Shown here piece by piece: positions 26,247 to 35,962 of a stretch of DNA of 58,296 nucleotides. The stretch is taken from assembly GCA_017936615.1 (NCBI GenBank), contig JAGBFF010000052.1, positions 1 to 58,296 of the forward strand, read 5' to 3'. Numbering within the stretch: position 1 is the first letter of the stretch; each line of letters starts with the position of its first letter. Under the pieces are notes generated by a model. The model had not been told where the DNA came from. It searched no databases and was given only the letters and a program-made list of their open reading frames with translations. The translations under genes and the position numbers were made by a program. The stretch is from Clostridia bacterium (GTDB lineage: Bacteria > Bacillota > Clostridia > Oscillospirales > Acutalibacteraceae).

Positions 26247-27605
26247 ATGGCAAACGTGGCCGAATTTGACGAACTGAATCTGCCGCACAGCTTGGAAGCC
26301 GAGCAAGCGGTGCTGGGCGCCATTTTGATGGACGCGGACAGCATCAATCAGGTGGCGGACGTGCTGCGCCCCGAGCACTTCTATTTGGCGGAGCATCAGG
26401 CGATCTATGCTATCATGCAGATGAAGATGATGGAATCCAAAACCATCGATTTTGTGACGGTGCTGGAGGCCCTCAAATCCGAATCCTATTTTTCGGGCGA
26501 GGAGGGTAAGGCGTATCTGCTGAAGCTGGCGCAGATCGTGCCGTCCATTTCCAACATCACGAATTATGCGCGCATCGTGCGGGAAAAGTACGACGTGCGT
26601 TCGCTGATCCATATTTCGCGTGAGATCATGGGGGAGGCGATGGATCCCGGTACGGATGCATCGTTGCTCATTGATTCCGCGGAGCAGAAGATCTATGATA
26701 TTCGGCAGGACCGTCATCAGGGCGGGCTGATGCCGATTCAGGACGTTATTGCCTCCAACTACGAGATGTACAGCAAGCTGAATTCCGCCGAACGCGATCA
26801 GTATGTGGGTATTCCTACCGGTATCAGCGCGTTGGATGAGATTACCACCGGCCTTAACCGTTCCGATCTCATTATCGTCGGTGCGCGTCCCGGTATGGGT
26901 AAGACCAGCTTCGCTTTAAATGTGGCGCGTAACGTCGCGGTGCTGCAGAATCGCCGTGTGGCGGTGTTTAATCTGGAAATGTCGCGTGAGCAGATGGTCA
27001 ACCGTTTTCTGTCTGCGGAAGCGCGCGTTTCTTCCAAAAAGCTGCGCACCGGTAACCTGACGCCGGATGAATGGAGTCGTATGGCATACGCCTCGGGTGT
27101 GTTGTGTAAGGCGCCAATCTTTTTGGACGAGACCGCGAGTATCACGGTGCCTGAGATGAAGGCGCGCCTTCGCCGCCTGAAGGACGTCGGCTTTGTGGTG
27201 ATCGACTATTTGCAGCTGATGCATTCTGCCAAGCGCACGGACAACCGTGTGCAGGAGGTTTCGGACATCACCCGCAGCCTTAAGATCATGGCGAAGGAGC
27301 TCAACGTGCCGGTCATGGTGTGTGCCCAGCTGGCGCGTACCACCGAAAAGCAGTCCAATCACCGCCCGGCATTGTCCGACCTGCGCGAATCGGGTTCGAT
27401 CGAGCAGGATGCCGATCAGGTGTTGTTCCTGTACCGTGATGAGTACTACAAAAACGAGAAAGAGGATCCTTCGTCGGTGGAGGTCGGTACCTCCGAGGTC
27501 ATCGTTGCGAAAAACCGCCACGGTGAGTTGGGTACCGTGAAGCTGGCGTTCCAGGGCGAGTTTACGCAGTTTACGTCACTGGAGCTGCACCAGAACGAGG
27601 GCTGA
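26247..27605 (+). CDS. dnaB: Replicative DNA helicase
   Basis: A 452-residue hexameric helicase (dnaC of Bacillus nomenclature). The N-terminal DnaB domain begins LPHSLEAEQAVLGAILMD. The RecA-like ATPase carries Walker A GARPGMGKTSFALN, Walker B FVVIDYLQLM and the SDLRESGSIEQDADQVLFL block. It unwinds DNA at the fork and loads primase. ATG 26247 lies after a GAAGGA site; GTG 26241 is less likely. Confidence 0.96.
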   Translation: MANVAEFDELNLPHSLEAEQAVLGAILMDADSINQVADVLRPEHFYLAEHQAIYAIMQMKMMESKTIDFVTVLEALKSESYFSGEEGKAYLLKLAQIVPSISNITNYARIVREKYDVRSLIHISREIMGEAMDPGTDASLLIDSAEQKIYDIRQDRHQGGLMPIQDVIASNYEMYSKLNSAERDQYVGIPTGISALDEITTGLNRSDLIIVGARPGMGKTSFALNVARNVAVLQNRRVAVFNLEMSREQMVNRFLSAEARVSSKKLRTGNLTPDEWSRMAYASGVLCKAPIFLDETASITVPEMKARLRRLKDVGFVVIDYLQLMHSAKRTDNRVQEVSDITRSLKIMAKELNVPVMVCAQLARTTEKQSNHRPALSDLRESGSIEQDADQVLFLYRDEYYKNEKEDPSSVEVGTSEVIVAKNRHGELGTVKLAFQGEFTQFTSLELHQNEG

Positions 27606-27612
27606 TATTGCT

Positions 27613-28983
27613 ATGAAGGTTTACACGAAGGCTCTTGCCGCGATCCGGCGGGGGCAGATGCTGCCCCCTGACACTGCAGTGGTGGTAGGGCTTTCCGGTG
27701 GTGCGGATTCCGTCGCACTGCTGCATCTGCTGCTGTCCTTGCGGGAGGAGCTTTCGTTGTCTGCGGTGACCGCCCTGCACGTAAACCACGGTTTACGCGG
27801 GGAGGAGGCCGTGCGAGATCAGCGGTTTGTTGAGCAGCTGTGCGAGCGGCTGGACGTGCCGCTCACGGTGTGCTGCCGTGATGTGGCAGCGCTTGCCGCA
27901 CAGCAGCGCATCGGCGTTGAGGAGGCAGGGCGCATCGTACGGTATCGGGAGTTGGAAAAGGCGGCTGATGACTTTCCGGCGTGTCGGATCGCAACGGCAC
28001 ACACCGCCAGTGATAACATAGAGACCCTGTTGCTTCATCTGTGTCGCGGCAGTGGTTTGCACGGGCTTGCGGGTATCCCGCCGGTGCGAGGGCGCGTTGT
28101 CCGACCGCTGATCGATTGTACCCGTGAAGAAATCGAGGCCTATTGTGAAGAACACGGTCTGACCTATGTGACCGACAGCACCAATACGGATCCATCCTAC
28201 GCGCGCAACCGCATTCGTCAGTTGGTCGTGCCGCAACTGAAGGCTATCAATCCACAGGCAGAGACGGCGATCGGCCGCGTGATCGCCCGTGCGAGAGAAT
28301 GGGATCTCGACGTAACGGCGCAGGCGCGGGTCTTACTTTCGGAAGCAGCGCTGGGGGAGAATCTCTACCGCCGATCGGTGCTGTGGCAGTCGGAGCCTGC
28401 GGTGCGCGCGGCGGCAATACGGTCGCTGCTCGGCGATCGCGGAGAACAGCGCGGCAGCGAGGTGCATATCCGTAAGGTGACGGAACTGCTGGAAACCGGT
28501 GGCTCCATGACGATTTCGGGAAGCCGCCAGCTGACCGTGGAAGGGGAAATGGTGCGTATTTGTGAAGCAGCGACGGCATTAACGCCGTTTCGGCTTGACG
28601 GTGTGAAGCCCGATGACGAGTGGTGTATCGGAGGCGAGCGGTGGTGCTTGCGGCTGTTTTCGCGTGAGGAATATGAACAAAAACTGAATATTTCAAAAAT
28701 TTTGTTTGCAAATGCGTTGGATTATGGTAAGATAAGTGATAGTTTGTGCATTCGGCAGCGGCTGCCGGGCGATGCATTTCATCCCGTCGGGCGCGGCTGC
28801 GGGAAAACGCTGAAAAAGCTGTTTAACGAGGCAGCGCTTTCTGCGGCGGAGCGAGAGGCGATCCCGTTATTGTGTGACAGCCGCGGAATCGTGCTGGTTG
28901 CCGGCTTCGGCTGTGACGAGCGCGTGCGTATCACGGATACGACCGCAGACGTGTTATGGATGGGGAAAACGGAGGATGTGTGA
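27613..28983 (+). CDS. tilS: tRNA(Ile)-lysidine synthase
   Basis: A 456-residue enzyme that adds lysine to C34 of tRNA-Ile(CAU), making it read AUA. The PP-loop GLSGGADSVALLHLL is near the N-terminus, followed by VNHGLRGEEA and AHTASDNIETLLLHLCRGSGL, all characteristic of TilS. The C-terminal substrate-binding domains are present (RQRLPGDAFHP...). The gene starts 7 bases after dnaB and ends one base before hpt. The tilS-hpt-ftsH order is conserved in Firmicutes. Confidence 0.95.
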   Translation: MKVYTKALAAIRRGQMLPPDTAVVVGLSGGADSVALLHLLLSLREELSLSAVTALHVNHGLRGEEAVRDQRFVEQLCERLDVPLTVCCRDVAALAAQQRIGVEEAGRIVRYRELEKAADDFPACRIATAHTASDNIETLLLHLCRGSGLHGLAGIPPVRGRVVRPLIDCTREEIEAYCEEHGLTYVTDSTNTDPSYARNRIRQLVVPQLKAINPQAETAIGRVIARAREWDLDVTAQARVLLSEAALGENLYRRSVLWQSEPAVRAAAIRSLLGDRGEQRGSEVHIRKVTELLETGGSMTISGSRQLTVEGEMVRICEAATALTPFRLDGVKPDDEWCIGGERWCLRLFSREEYEQKLNISKILFANALDYGKISDSLCIRQRLPGDAFHPVGRGCGKTLKKLFNEAALSAAEREAIPLLCDSRGIVLVAGFGCDERVRITDTTADVLWMGKTEDV

Positions 28984-28984
28984 A

Positions 28985-29542
28985 ATGGCTTCGATGTATG
29001 ATGACATTGAAAGTGTGCTGTTCACGGAAGAACAAATTGCCGAGATCGTTCAGAATATGGGACGGCAGATCAGCAAAGATTATGAAGGGAAAAATCTTGT
29101 GCTCGTCAGCGTGCTGAAGGGTTCGCTTATGTTTATGGCGGATCTGATGCGCGCGATCACCATTCCGTGTTCCATCGACTTTTTGTCGGTGTCCAGCTAC
29201 GGCAGCGGTACCGTGACGTCGGGCGAGGTCCGTATCCTTAAGGATCTGGACGGCTCGCTGGAGGGCAAGGATCTGCTGGTCGTGGAGGATATTCTTGATT
29301 CGGGTGTAACGTTGTCGTTTTTGCTGAAAACGCTGTCAGCGCGTAACCCGGCGAGTGTTCGTCTGTGTACATTTTTGGATAAGCCGGAGCGCCGTCGGGT
29401 GGATATCCACGCCGATTATGTGGGCGCTTCCGTGCCGGATGCGTTTATCGTCGGCTATGGTCTCGATTATGCGGAAAAGTATCGTAACGTTCCGTATGTC
29501 GGTGTGCTGAAGCCGGAAATCTATACACACGAGGAGGCGTGA
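28985..29542 (+). CDS. hpt: Hypoxanthine phosphoribosyltransferase
   Basis: A 185-residue purine-salvage enzyme that joins hypoxanthine or guanine to PRPP. The PRPP loop is VVEDILDSGVTLSFLL, and LVSVLKGSLMFMADL and VGYGLDYAEKYRNVPYVG are the other family blocks. ATG 28985, just after the tilS stop and with GGAGG inside tilS, gives the usual length; the open frame upstream is out of phase tilS sequence. Confidence 0.95.
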   Translation: MASMYDDIESVLFTEEQIAEIVQNMGRQISKDYEGKNLVLVSVLKGSLMFMADLMRAITIPCSIDFLSVSSYGSGTVTSGEVRILKDLDGSLEGKDLLVVEDILDSGVTLSFLLKTLSARNPASVRLCTFLDKPERRRVDIHADYVGASVPDAFIVGYGLDYAEKYRNVPYVGVLKPEIYTHEEA

Positions 29543-29549
29543 GAAAACC

Positions 29550-31478
29550 GTGGAGTCTCGCAACAACAATTTCGGAAAAACATTGAGAAACCTCGGCTTG
29601 ATCATCGGTATTCCGCTGGTCATTGCCGTGATTCTGTGGATGTTCATGTCGGGCTCAAAGACCGACAAGAATAAGGTGTATTCCGACTATCTGGATTACT
29701 TCCAAAAGGGTCAGGTCGAGTATTACGACCTGAATCTCGGCAGCGGTGAGGTCAACATTTTGCTGAAGGAGGCCTACCGTGAGGACGTCAACGGCGACGG
29801 CAACAAGACCGACGCGGATGTGCTGACCTACTCGGTGCCGAATGTCAGTCTGTTCTTGGAGGATATCGAGGAGTACGAGGGCGGGGTACGGCACGATCTG
29901 ATCCCGGCGTCGCAGATGTCCTCTTGGATCGTCAGTATGATTCCCTCGTTGCTGATGATCGCGCTGTTTGTTGTTATGTGGATCATGATGCGCCGCTCGC
30001 TGGGTAATATGGAGGGCGGCGGCAAGATGATGGGCTTTGGGAAAGCACACATCAAACAGCCGAATGATGAGAGCCGCCGCACTACCTTCGATGACGTGGC
30101 AGGCGCGGATGAGGAAAAAGAAGAACTGCAGGAGATCGTGGAATTTCTGCGTTCTCCCAAGCGGTTTAAGGAGCTGGGTGCGCGTGTGCCGAAGGGCGTG
30201 CTGCTCGTTGGCCCTCCCGGTACCGGTAAGACGCTGCTGGCGCGCGCGGTCGCCGGTGAGGCCGGGGTGCATTTCTTTTCGATCTCCGGTTCGGATTTTG
30301 TGGAGATGTACGTTGGCGTTGGTGCGTCCCGTGTGCGCGACCTGTTTGAACAGGCGAAGAAAAACAATCCCTGTATCATCTTCATTGATGAGATCGACGC
30401 CGTCGGCCGTCAGCGCGGTGCGGGTCTCGGCGGCGGTCACGATGAGCGTGAGCAGACGCTGAACCAGTTGCTGGTGGAGATGGATGGCTTTGGTGCCAAC
30501 GAAGGCGTTATTATGATGGCGGCGACCAACCGTCCTGACATCCTTGACCCGGCACTGATGCGTCCCGGTCGTTTTGATCGTCAGATCGTGGTGAACTATC
30601 CCGATATGAAGGGGCGCGAGGCGATCCTTCGCGTCCACGCGAAGGGTAAGCCGCTGGCACCCGACGTGGATCTTGCGGTGATCGCAAAGTCCACCGTCGG
30701 CTTTACGGGTGCGGATCTTGAAAACCTGCTGAACGAGTCGGCGCTGCTTGCCGCACGCCGTGGTCTGCATGCGGTGACGATGCAGGAGGTCGAGGAAGCC
30801 ACGCTGAAGATCGTCGTAGGTACGGAAAAGCGCAGTCACGTGATCTCGGAAAAGGATAAGCGTATCACAGCCTTCCACGAAGCCGGTCACGCGATCGTGT
30901 CCTACTTCTGCCCGACGCAGGATCCCGTGCATCAAATCTCAGTGATCCCGCGTGGTATGGCCGCCGGCTTTACGATGAATTTGCCGGACAACGATCATCA
31001 GCATCTTACCAAGAACCGGATGCTGGAGGATATCGAGGTGCTGCTGGGCGGCCGTGTCGCGGAGCAGCTTGTCATCGGGGATATTTCCACCGGTGCGTCG
31101 AACGATCTGGAGCGTTCCACCGAAACGGCGCGCAAGATGGTCACCAAGTACGGTATGAGTGATAAGCTCGGTCCGGTGGTGTTCGGCTCGTCGGAATCCA
31201 ACGAAGTGTTCCTCGGACGTGATTTCGGACACACCCGCAACTACTCCGAAGAGATCGCTGCAGCGATCGACAGCGAGATCAATGCGATCATCACGGGAGC
31301 GTATGCCCGCACGACCAAGAAGCTGGAGGACAATCGCGATAAGCTGGATCTGGTCGCGCAGTACCTGATCGATCACGAGAAGATGGACGGCGAGCAGTTT
31401 ATTGCTGCGATGGAGGGTCGCGATATCCCGGCATATACCAATAACTCGATGTTTGCAAAAACCGAGAGTGCGGAATAA
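29550..31478 (+). CDS. ftsH: ATP-dependent zinc metalloprotease FtsH
   Basis: A 642-residue membrane AAA protease for quality control of membrane and regulatory proteins. Two transmembrane helices (about 11-32 and 130-150) flank an extracytoplasmic domain. The AAA module has Walker A GPPGTGKT, Walker B IIFIDEID and the arginine-finger block [19 protein letters not shown]. The protease site is HEAGH with the downstream Asp in the [12 protein letters not shown] region. It starts with GTG after GAGGAGG. Last gene of the operon, followed by a strong terminator. Confidence 0.96.
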   Translation: MESRNNNFGKTLRNLGLIIGIPLVIAVILWMFMSGSKTDKNKVYSDYLDYFQKGQVEYYDLNLGSGEVNILLKEAYREDVNGDGNKTDADVLTYSVPNVSLFLEDIEEYEGGVRHDLIPASQMSSWIVSMIPSLLMIALFVVMWIMMRRSLGNMEGGGKMMGFGKAHIKQPNDESRRTTFDDVAGADEEKEELQEIVEFLRSPKRFKELGARVPKGVLLVGPPGTGKTLLARAVAGEAGVHFFSISGSDFVEMYVGVGASRVRDLFEQAKKNNPCIIFIDEIDAVGRQRGAGLGGGHDEREQTLNQLLVEMDGFGANEGVIMMAATNRPDILDPALMRPGRFDRQIVVNYPDMKGREAILRVHAKGKPLAPDVDLAVIAKSTVGFTGADLENLLNESALLAARRGLHAVTMQEVEEATLKIVVGTEKRSHVISEKDKRITAFHEAGHAIVSYFCPTQDPVHQISVIPRGMAAGFTMNLPDNDHQHLTKNRMLEDIEVLLGGRVAEQLVIGDISTGASNDLERSTETARKMVTKYGMSDKLGPVVFGSSESNEVFLGRDFGHTRNYSEEIAAAIDSEINAIITGAYARTTKKLEDNRDKLDLVAQYLIDHEKMDGEQFIAAMEGRDIPAYTNNSMFAKTESAE

Positions 31479-31489
31479 GCAAAAAGAGT

Positions 31490-31530
31490 ATCGCCCCGAC
31501 GGGAATTATCCCGCCGGGGCGATGTTTGTT
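31490..31530. terminator. Bidirectional terminator after ftsH and the Pit gene
   Basis: ATCGCCCCG pairs with its complement and an inner CGGG/CCCG extends the stem. T-rich runs follow on both strands. Confidence 0.85.
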
Positions 31531-32586
31531 TTATAAAAAGAGTCCCATAAACAGCTTCGCCGTCAGAAAGCCAATGAGACCGCAGCCGGGGAAGGTGAGC
31601 AGCCAGGTGAGTATCATCTCGCGCACAACACGCAGATTGACGGCGGATAACCGTTTGGAGGCGCCGACACCCATGATCGCCGCGGTTTTGGCATGTGTGG
31701 TACTGACGGGGATACCGCACAGTGAGGATACCAACAGGCAGGCAGCCGCCGCTACGTCGGCGGCGAGACCTTGATAGGGAGCGAGGCGCACCATATCCAT
31801 ACCGACGGATTTGATGATCTTATAGCCGCCGATCGAGGTGCCGAACGACATTACCAGCGAACAAAGCAGGAGCATCCATAGCGGCGGTACCGTGCAGACG
31901 GCGGTATCGCTACCGCCCGATAGGGTGATACCGAGCAACAGCACCCCCATAAATTTTTGACCGTCCTGTGCGCCGTGCATAAAGGACATGGCCGCACCGC
32001 CGCCGATCTGCGCCCAACGGAAGGGTTTGACGGTTTTGCGGCGGTCGGTGCGACACAGCAAGTGTTCTACGAGACGAACGACGCCAAACCCGACGGCAAA
32101 GGCGGGGAGTGTTGACAACAGCAGCCCGTATAGCACCTTGATCCATTCGGCACCGTTGATTCCTGAAAGCCCGTCCTGTAACGCGATAGCCGCACCCGAA
32201 AGTCCGGCAATGAGTGCGTGGCTTTCGCTGGTAGGAATGCCGAAATACCAGGCTGTGACCGCCCAAAGAATAATGGCAAGCAACGCCGAGCACAGTGCTA
32301 CGGAGGCGGCGCGCGAATCACCGGCGAAATTGACGATGTTTTGGATCGTCACAGCGACGGAGGCGTTGATCAGCGTCATACACAGAACACCTAAAAAATT
32401 AAAAACCGCCGACAGCCGCACCGCCGATTTCGGCAGCAGCGCGCGGGTCGCCACGCAGGTGGCGATGGCGTTGGGAGCGTCTGTCCAGCCGTTGACAAAG
32501 ATGACGCCCAGTGTCAAAATCAGCGTGACACAAAGTAAAGGGTCGCCGCCGATTTGATAAACAACGTTTTGAAAATCAAACAGCAC
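31531..32586 (-). CDS. pit: Inorganic phosphate transporter, Pit family
   Basis: A 351-residue polytopic membrane protein. The duplicated PiT signature is visible as NGWTDAPNAIATCVATRALLP near the N-terminus and MSFMHGAQDGQKFMGVLLLG in the second half, with STTHAKTAAIMGVG near the end. It should carry metal-phosphate in symport with protons or sodium at low affinity. It starts with GTG, with GAGTGAGG upstream, only 26 bases after the pyk stop, so it is co-transcribed with pyk. No PhoU-like partner protein is adjacent. Confidence 0.92.
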   Translation of the reverse strand: MLFDFQNVVYQIGGDPLLCVTLILTLGVIFVNGWTDAPNAIATCVATRALLPKSAVRLSAVFNFLGVLCMTLINASVAVTIQNIVNFAGDSRAASVALCSALLAIILWAVTAWYFGIPTSESHALIAGLSGAAIALQDGLSGINGAEWIKVLYGLLLSTLPAFAVGFGVVRLVEHLLCRTDRRKTVKPFRWAQIGGGAAMSFMHGAQDGQKFMGVLLLGITLSGGSDTAVCTVPPLWMLLLCSLVMSFGTSIGGYKIIKSVGMDMVRLAPYQGLAADVAAAACLLVSSLCGIPVSTTHAKTAAIMGVGASKRLSAVNLRVVREMILTWLLTFPGCGLIGFLTAKLFMGLFL

Positions 32587-32612
32587 GGCGACACCTCACT
32601 CATATTCTTATT

Positions 32613-34040
32613 TTAACGACGGTTGCCGACGATCTCTACCTTCAGCAGGTTGGTGTTGCCACTGGTATCAAGCGGCACGCCGGCAGCGATAACTACGCGA
32701 TCCCCCGGCTCAACGGCATCGATCTGACGCGCACAATCAATGGCGTGCTGCAGCAATTCGTCTGACGTGCGTTGGTAGCGCGCCATAACGGGGTACACGC
32801 CCCACGACAGAGCCAGTTGATGGTACGTTTTCTCCACGGGAGTGGCGGCAACGATCGCCATGTGCGGGCGGAATTTCGACATACGGCGCGCGGTCTGACC
32901 GTATTTGGTCAGCGCGATGATCGCCTTGGCTTTGATGTCACGTGCAGTGGTACAAGCGGCATCGCACATCGCATTGGTAACACCGGTGTCCATATCATAA
33001 CGGAAGCCTTCGTAACTGCCGAGCTTCAACGCATCGTTTTCTGCTTGCTCTGCGATTTTTGCCATGACCTGAACTGCTTTTACGGGGTACTGTCCCGCGG
33101 CGGTCTCACCCGATAGCATGATAGCGGAGGTACCGTCGAATACGGCGTTTGCTACATCGGTGATCTCCGCACGCGTGGGGGTGGGGTTGCTTACCATGGA
33201 TTCCAGCATTTGTGTAGCGGTGATGACCATTTTCCCGGATTGATAGCAACGGCGGATAAACTGTTTTTGCAAACCGGGCAGACGCTCGTACTCGATTTCA
33301 ACGCCCATATCACCGCGCGCGATCATAATACCGTCGGAATTGGCGAGAATATCATCAAAGTTATCGACACCTTCGATATTCTCAATTTTGGCGATGATGC
33401 GAATGTCGTGACCGCCGTTGTAATTCAGGAATTTTCTCAAAGCAATAATATCGTCCTTGCTGCGCGTGAAGGAGGCGGCGATAAAATCCACATTCTGCTC
33501 GATGCCGAACAGCAGATCGGCTTTATCCTGCTCACTCAAATACGGGATAGAGAGTTGAACGTGAGGGATGTTGATGGATTTGTGATTGCTTACAGCACCG
33601 CCGTGGATGACACGGCAGCGGATCTCGGTGCCTTCGATCTCCTCAACGATCAGTTTTAACTTACCGTCGTCGATCAGGATCACATCTCCGGCAGATATCT
33701 CCTGCGGGAGTCCGGTGTAAGTGATGGAGGCTTCTTCGGTGTTACCGAGAATATCGCGGGTGGTTAGTGTAAACCGCTGATCTTTTTTGATCTCCACCTT
33801 GCCGCCTTCAAAATCGCGCAGACGAATCTCAGGCCCTTTGGTATCCAATAGAATAGCGATGGGAGTTTCCAATTCCTGCCTCAGTTCGCGTATCATTTGG
33901 ATGCGACGAGCATGGTCCTCGTGTGTGTTGTGTGAAAAATTCAGTCGCGCCACATTCATACCGCAACGGATCATTTGACGAACGATCTCTTTTTCCTCAG
34001 TGGCGGGGCCGAGCGTACAAACAATTTTGGTTTTTCGCAT
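32613..34040 (-). CDS. pyk: Pyruvate kinase
   Basis: A 475-residue glycolytic enzyme making ATP and pyruvate from PEP. Family motifs are MRKTKIVCTLGPAT, MNVARLNFSHNTHEDH, IAKIENIEGVDNFDDIL and the active-site MVARGDMGVEIE-type stretch (here IMIARGDMGVEIEYE). The C-terminal allosteric domain is present; the PEP-utiliser extension of Bacillus Pyk is absent. The ATG lies after a GGAGAGGA site. The open frame continues upstream through the promoter and is not used. Confidence 0.96.
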   Translation of the reverse strand: MRKTKIVCTLGPATEEKEIVRQMIRCGMNVARLNFSHNTHEDHARRIQMIRELRQELETPIAILLDTKGPEIRLRDFEGGKVEIKKDQRFTLTTRDILGNTEEASITYTGLPQEISAGDVILIDDGKLKLIVEEIEGTEIRCRVIHGGAVSNHKSINIPHVQLSIPYLSEQDKADLLFGIEQNVDFIAASFTRSKDDIIALRKFLNYNGGHDIRIIAKIENIEGVDNFDDILANSDGIMIARGDMGVEIEYERLPGLQKQFIRRCYQSGKMVITATQMLESMVSNPTPTRAEITDVANAVFDGTSAIMLSGETAAGQYPVKAVQVMAKIAEQAENDALKLGSYEGFRYDMDTGVTNAMCDAACTTARDIKAKAIIALTKYGQTARRMSKFRPHMAIVAATPVEKTYHQLALSWGVYPVMARYQRTSDELLQHAIDCARQIDAVEPGDRVVIAAGVPLDTSGNTNLLKVEIVGNRR

Positions 34041-34092
34041 GATCAGGATTCCTCTCCGTATTATCTTACCGATCGTGACAGCGATCATGAAT

Positions 34093-34121
34093 AGTATAAC
34101 GAATAAGGAGGGAAACAACAA
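34093..34121 (-). promoter_or_regulatory. Sigma-A promoter of the pyk-pit operon
   Basis: TTGTTG and TATACT on the minus strand with a 17-base spacer. The leader contains a short GATCG/CGATC dyad. Confidence 0.65.
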
Positions 34122-34169
34122 CGCTTTTGGCGCTTTTTGAAACAATTTTGTCTGAAAGAAATGTGTGCC

Positions 34170-34200
34170 TTGCATAAACCGTTTGATGCGGTGAATACTA
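34170..34200 (+). promoter_or_regulatory. Promoter of the SpoIIQ-like gene, sigma type uncertain
   Basis: It can be read as sigma-A (TTGCAT, 18 bases, AATACT) or as forespore sigma-G/F-like (GCATA, 17 bases, AATACTA). The second reading would suit a sporulation role. Confidence 0.4.
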
Positions 34201-34228
34201 CAGGCAAAGCGACAGGGAGGTACGTACA

Positions 34229-34963
34229 GTGAAGAACGATACAAAATTCACAAACGACGATATGCCGAAAAAATCAAGCGGCAAAGGATTCTATATTGCG
34301 TTGGCGGTGTGTCTGGTGGCGGTGTGCGGTGTGGCGGTGTCCAGCTTTGTCAGCGGGTTGACGAAGGATGCCCCGAAAACCGACGTGACCGGTACGACCG
34401 GTAAGGTGCGGACAACGACCAGTGCGCAGCAGGTGGTTATTCCCGCGACGAACGTCAAGGATGAGCGCACGACGACGGCACCGACGACGAAGTCGGCAAC
34501 GGTAACGCCAACGACGACACAGGCGGCGGATCTGTTCGTGTTCCCGGCAACCAATCGTGTGTTGCTTGGCTTTAGTGATGCACTGATCTATTCGCAGACG
34601 TTGGAAGAGTGGGTGACACATAACGGTACGGATTTTGCTGCTGAACAAGGTTCGCAGGTCAAGGCGGTCGGTCGTGGTACGGTGCTTGGTATCTACCGTG
34701 ACTCGTTATGGGGTGACGTTGTAGAAATCGATCACGGCGGTAAAGTGATCTCACGGTGCTACGGTGTCAAAGCGTCCAAGAATGTGTATGTGGGACAGCT
34801 CGTGAACGCCGGCGATATCATCGGTACGGTAGCCGATATTCCCGCAGAGGTGTTAAGCGATTCGCATATTCATCTCGAGATCTCGGCTAATGATAAGTAT
34901 GTGGATCCGCTGCTGCTTATTCGCGGCGAAGCCGTGATGGCAGAGCCGAAGGAAGAATCATAA
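34229..34963 (+). CDS. M23 family peptidase, SpoIIQ-like
   Basis: A 244-residue protein with a short cytosolic N-terminus, one membrane helix (about 22-42), a Thr-rich linker of about 50 residues and a C-terminal M23 domain. The ligands HNGTD (His-x3-Asp) and HIHLEI are complete, so zinc binding and activity are likely. Size and layout match SpoIIQ, the forespore-side partner of the SpoIIIA-SpoIIQ channel; clostridial SpoIIQ keeps the zinc site, unlike that of Bacillus. General elongation or division endopeptidases have the same domain, so the assignment is tentative. It starts with GTG after GGGAGG. Confidence 0.75.
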   Translation: MKNDTKFTNDDMPKKSSGKGFYIALAVCLVAVCGVAVSSFVSGLTKDAPKTDVTGTTGKVRTTTSAQQVVIPATNVKDERTTTAPTTKSATVTPTTTQAADLFVFPATNRVLLGFSDALIYSQTLEEWVTHNGTDFAAEQGSQVKAVGRGTVLGIYRDSLWGDVVEIDHGGKVISRCYGVKASKNVYVGQLVNAGDIIGTVADIPAEVLSDSHIHLEISANDKYVDPLLLIRGEAVMAEPKEES

Positions 34964-35011
34964 TATCCTGCCCTCGGAAACCGAGAGATCGGCGCGGCAA
35001 GAAGGGCAAAC

Positions 35012-35043
35012 AAAAAGGCTGTGACAGGTGTCACAGCCTTTTT
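35012..35043. terminator. Bidirectional terminator
   Basis: A perfect 15-bp stem (AAAAAGGCTGTGACA) with a GG loop and T-run lies between the SpoIIQ-like and SDR genes. Confidence 0.9.
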
Positions 35044-35058
35044 GGGATGCTTGGGCGA

Positions 35059-35817
35059 TCATACCGCGGTAAATTTCATAAGCAGACGATTGGGGACGAG
35101 CTTTGCCAACACACGGTAGAATTTATAAAACAAACGGTTGGTGTACCAGCTATTGCCGCACAGCAGGCGGTTTAATGAGACGCGTGCCACCGTTTCCGGA
35201 CGGCAGTAGGGGAGTGTTTGGAAGGTTTTGGAGTTGCCGGTGATGGCGGCGACATCGAGAAATTCGGTTGCCATCGGGCCGGGACAGACAGCCAGCACGT
35301 GAATACCGCACGGGCGTAGCTCGGCGCGAAGCGCCTGCGAAAAGCTGGTGACGTACGCCTTGGTGGAGCAGTATACCGCCATACGCGGCGTGGGAACATA
35401 CGAAGCGATCGAGCTGACGTTGAGGATACCGCCGCCCTGTGCCATATGCGGCAGCGTAAGTGAGGTCACAGCGGTCAACGCGCGGCAGTTGAGATCTACC
35501 ATACCAACCTGATCGGCGGTGGGCATTTCGGCAAAATCCCCCAGTTTTCCGAACCCGGCGTTATTGATAAGCAGCGAGACGGTGGCGCCACTTTCGCTAA
35601 GCGCCCGGCGGTACGCCTCCAGATCCTCGTCACGGCACAGGTCCAGCGAAAGCAGACGGAAGGTCTTGCTTGGAAAGTCTGCGGCAATCATCTCCAAACG
35701 TTCCAAACGACGGGCGATCAACCAGATTTCGTCCACGGTGGGCAGTTGCTCCGTTACCTGACGGACATATTCTTTTCCCAGACCGGATGAGGCTCCGGTG
35801 ATGACGGCAATAGTCAT
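35059..35817 (-). CDS. Short-chain dehydrogenase/reductase
   Basis: A 252-residue NAD(P)-dependent oxidoreductase. TGASSGLG is the cofactor loop, LLINNAGFG the NNAG motif and YCSTKAYV the YxxxK catalytic pair, with a Ser in NVSSIAS. The C-terminal 30 residues are basic and hydrophobic, as in SDRs that act on lipids or retinol-like substrates. The specific substrate is not evident. ATG 35817 has AGGAG at 8 bases. It is transcribed alone from a promoter at 35840-35868. Confidence 0.88.
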   Translation of the reverse strand: MTIAVITGASSGLGKEYVRQVTEQLPTVDEIWLIARRLERLEMIAADFPSKTFRLLSLDLCRDEDLEAYRRALSESGATVSLLINNAGFGKLGDFAEMPTADQVGMVDLNCRALTAVTSLTLPHMAQGGGILNVSSIASYVPTPRMAVYCSTKAYVTSFSQALRAELRPCGIHVLAVCPGPMATEFLDVAAITGNSKTFQTLPYCRPETVARVSLNRLLCGNSWYTNRLFYKFYRVLAKLVPNRLLMKFTAV

Positions 35818-35839
35818 AGACTCCACTCCTTTTACCTTG

Positions 35840-35868
35840 AGTATGCCATAAAACGAAATAAATGTAAA
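35840..35868 (-). promoter_or_regulatory. Promoter of the SDR gene
   Basis: TTTACA and CATACT on the minus strand with a 17-base spacer. Confidence 0.55.
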
Positions 35869-35918
35869 GGTTTTTTACTAAACAGTGAAAATCAGGGCTT
35901 CCCTTTTGCGACATTCTA

Positions 35919-35927
35919 TGTTATACT
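35919..35927 (+). promoter_or_regulatory. Extended -10 promoter of rlmB
   Basis: TG-T-TATACT forms an extended -10 element 36 bases before the start. No convincing -35 is present. Confidence 0.5.
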
Positions 35928-35962
35928 GTTTCATTATAAGGGAAAATGTGAGGTTTTGGTGT

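Noticed and set aside
29655..30935. A 426-codon minus-strand frame opposite ftsH
   Set aside because: FtsH motifs on the plus strand are unmistakable, and the opposite product is low in complexity.
34041..34244. 68-residue extension of pyruvate kinase
   Set aside because: It covers the promoter, and MRKTKIVCTLGPAT is the standard N-terminus.
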